A DNA stretch of 64,000 nt from Aureisphaera galaxeae (GTDB taxonomy: Bacteria; Bacteroidota; Bacteroidia; Flavobacteriales; Flavobacteriaceae): the NCBI RefSeq assembly GCF_028561275.1, contig NZ_JAQQTF010000002.1, forward strand, positions 776,812-840,811, read 5' to 3'. This document shows, piece after piece, positions 62,416 to 64,000 of the stretch. The position numbers and the translations under genes were made by a program. The notes beneath the pieces were generated by a model. It was not told the DNA's origin. It ran no database searches and saw only the letters and a program-made list of their open reading frames with translations. Positions within the stretch are counted from its first letter, which is position 1. Every line of letters starts with the position of its first letter.

Positions 62416-63392
62416 TAATCCAAAGATTGGTTTTCTTGTTGTGATTTCTTCAAGAGTTCTGCAAACTCTTCGGCGCTTAGGTTTCCGTAATAGAAATTAA
62501 TAGGGTTGATTCGCTCGTTATCCTTAAAGATCTCATAGTGCAAGTGAGGTGCTTCACTTCGTCCCGTACTTCCTACAAAACCGATAAGATCACCACGTTT
62601 TACCTTTTGGCCTTTCTTCACATTGTACTTATAAAGATGCGCATATAAACTTTGGTATCCAAATCCGTGGTCAATTCGGATGTGTTTTCCGTAACCAGAA
62701 GCGGCATTATCGGCGCGGGTTACCACTCCATTTCCTGAAGCATATACGGGTGTGCCGCGCGGGGCAGTAAAGTCCATTCCCCAGTGAAATTTCCGCGCTT
62801 TTGTAAATGGATCGGTTCTATATCCATATCCTGAGGCCATACGGGTAAGGTCTTCATTATTTACGGGTTGAATGGCAGGAATGGCCTCCAGTAACTGCTC
62901 CTTTTCTTCAGCCAATTGGGTGATCTCATCCAATGATCGCGATTGTACCACAATCTGCTTGGTCAAAATGTCCAGTCGCTGGCTCGAATTAATGATAAGG
63001 TTGGAGTTGTCATACCCTTCCAGTTCCTTGTAGCGATTGATTCCTCCAAAACCAGCTTTTCGCTGCTCTTCGGGAATGGGATTCGCTTCAAAATATACGC
63101 GGTATAGATTATTGTCACGGTTGGCCAAATCTTCCAATACCTCTTCGGCTTGGGACATCTTACGATTCAAGATTTCATACTGAAACTCTAAATTCGCCAA
63201 TTCACGCTTCATGGACTTCTCTTTGGGAGTCTCTATCCCGGGAATATTGTATAGGATTAACACCCCTAGCAAACCAAATAGAATTGCAGCAACAAAGAAG
63301 AGTGCTACAAAACCAAATTTCCTACCTTTTTTGGGCTCTATTTTTCGGTAGGATAGCGTATCGCTATCGTAGTAATATTTTACCTTAGACAT
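62415..63392 (-). CDS. M23-family peptidoglycan peptidase
   Basis: A 325-aa protein with one membrane helix (about 28-50, FVALFFVAAILFGLLGVLILY), a coiled coil (about 65-170) and a C-terminal M23 domain: metal motif HWGMDFTAPRGTPVYA, then GYGKHIRIDHGFGYQSLYAHL and SEAPHLHYE (final His pair). Such enzymes cut peptide cross-links in peptidoglycan, or activate other cutters. It starts the M23-merR unit. Confidence 0.92.
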   Translation of the reverse strand: MSKVKYYYDSDTLSYRKIEPKKGRKFGFVALFFVAAILFGLLGVLILYNIPGIETPKEKSMKRELANLEFQYEILNRKMSQAEEVLEDLANRDNNLYRVYFEANPIPEEQRKAGFGGINRYKELEGYDNSNLIINSSQRLDILTKQIVVQSRSLDEITQLAEEKEQLLEAIPAIQPVNNEDLTRMASGYGYRTDPFTKARKFHWGMDFTAPRGTPVYASGNGVVTRADNAASGYGKHIRIDHGFGYQSLYAHLYKYNVKKGQKVKRGDLIGFVGSTGRSEAPHLHYEIFKDNERINPINFYYGNLSAEEFAELLKKSQQENQSLD

Positions 63393-63405
63393 AAATAAAA
63401 AGTCC

Positions 63406-63413
63406 TATTTTTG
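63406..63413 (+). promoter_or_regulatory. Probable -7 element of alaS
   Basis: TATTTTTG matches TAnnTTTG exactly, about 97 nt before the alaS start, leaving a leader that contains the hairpin AGCGTTAC/GTAACGCT (63426-63433 with 63443-63450). Confidence 0.5.
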
Positions 63414-63425
63414 CGGTTGATAGAA

Positions 63426-63450
63426 AGCGTTACCATATGTGTGTAACGCT
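63426..63450. other. Hairpin in the alaS leader
   Basis: An exact 8-bp inverted repeat (AGCGTTAC, GTAACGCT) with a 9-nt loop. It lies between the divergent M23 and alaS genes, downstream of the alaS -7 box. It may be an operator or a leader structure. Confidence 0.45.
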
Positions 63451-63453
63451 GGG

Positions 63454-63461
63454 CAAATTTA
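63454..63461 (-). promoter_or_regulatory. Probable -7 element of the M23-merR unit
   Basis: On the minus strand the sequence reads TAAATTTG, an exact TAnnTTTG match, about 62 nt before the M23 start codon at 63392. Confidence 0.55.
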
Positions 63462-63500
63462 GAAATTGTTTGGCCACACAATATACGTAAATTCAATTAA

Positions 63501-64000
<500 letters not shown>

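Noticed and set aside
63426-63450. T-box riboswitch before alaS
   Set aside because: No specifier loop or T-box sequence; Bacteroidota are not known for T-boxes.

Overview
Organism. The window reads as a chromosome segment of a gliding, marine-type member of the Flavobacteriaceae (Bacteroidota). It carries the complete gldK-gldL-gldM-gldN block of the type IX secretion/gliding machine, a cargo protein with the gliding-associated C-terminal sorting domain, lipoprotein TPR sensor kinases, a TonB-plug-bearing alpha-2-macroglobulin, and promoters of the Bacteroidota TAnnTTTG (-7) type. DNA is AT-rich throughout and visibly richer in A/T in the 13.4-35.5 kb interval. Species cannot be named from the sequence alone. 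LAYOUT. 1-13.1 kb (core, mostly + strand): tail of an unidentified gene, topA, an arginase-fold protein with degenerate metal sites, gldKLMN, a DAO-type FAD oxidoreductase, a DUF983 zinc-ribbon membrane protein, an ABC-F ATPase, a 59-aa CPxCG protein and two paralogous SpoIIAA/STAS-like proteins. 13.2 kb: initiator tRNA-Met with promoter and terminator. 13.4-31.9 kb (accessory island, all - strand): 13 genes in two transcription units. They encode four Hsp70-like ATPases that stop after the beta substrate-binding domain (no helical lid), a fifth 1122-aa protein with about 500 beta-rich residues in front of an Hsp70/actin-fold ATPase, two membrane-anchored vWA proteins with intact MIDAS motifs predicted to face the periplasm, a 763-aa protein spanning the inner membrane with a periplasmic beta region and a cytoplasmic helical region, a 445-aa helical protein, a PH-like protein, a TPR protein with a possible HTH-like N-terminus, and two small bookend proteins. 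Both promoters carry the same palindrome TTACGG-N4-CCGTAA at the same distance from the -7 box. 32.2-38.1 kb (+ strand): a repeat-bearing Cys/His lipoprotein, a 39-aa acidic-tailed peptide, and two TPR sensor kinase/response regulator pairs (HisKA_3 plus LuxR-like; LytS-like plus LytTR). 38.5-64 kb (core again): GerW/YtfJ and YtfI-like pair, a HAD phosphatase, a periplasmic TPR protein, an ABC membrane-domain protein, era, der, a T9SS type B cargo protein, an error-prone dinB-dnaE operon with a tandem palindromic operator, a beta-rich unknown, a 2185-aa alpha-2-macroglobulin with an embedded TonB plug, two TPM-domain proteins with LemA, a MerR regulator, an M23 peptidase and the start of alaS. 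HOW IT FITS. The core genes are ordinary for the family. The Hsp70-vWA island is the candidate undescribed system. Its parts suggest an envelope-spanning, ATP-driven assembly: periplasmic vWA adhesion/sensor modules, a transmembrane adaptor, and several lidless cytoplasmic Hsp70 motors, without any J-protein and without an obvious GrpE in the cluster. It is co-controlled through a shared palindromic operator, plausibly by the HTH-TPR protein encoded first. Its function (stress, envelope, defence or other) is not shown by the sequence.
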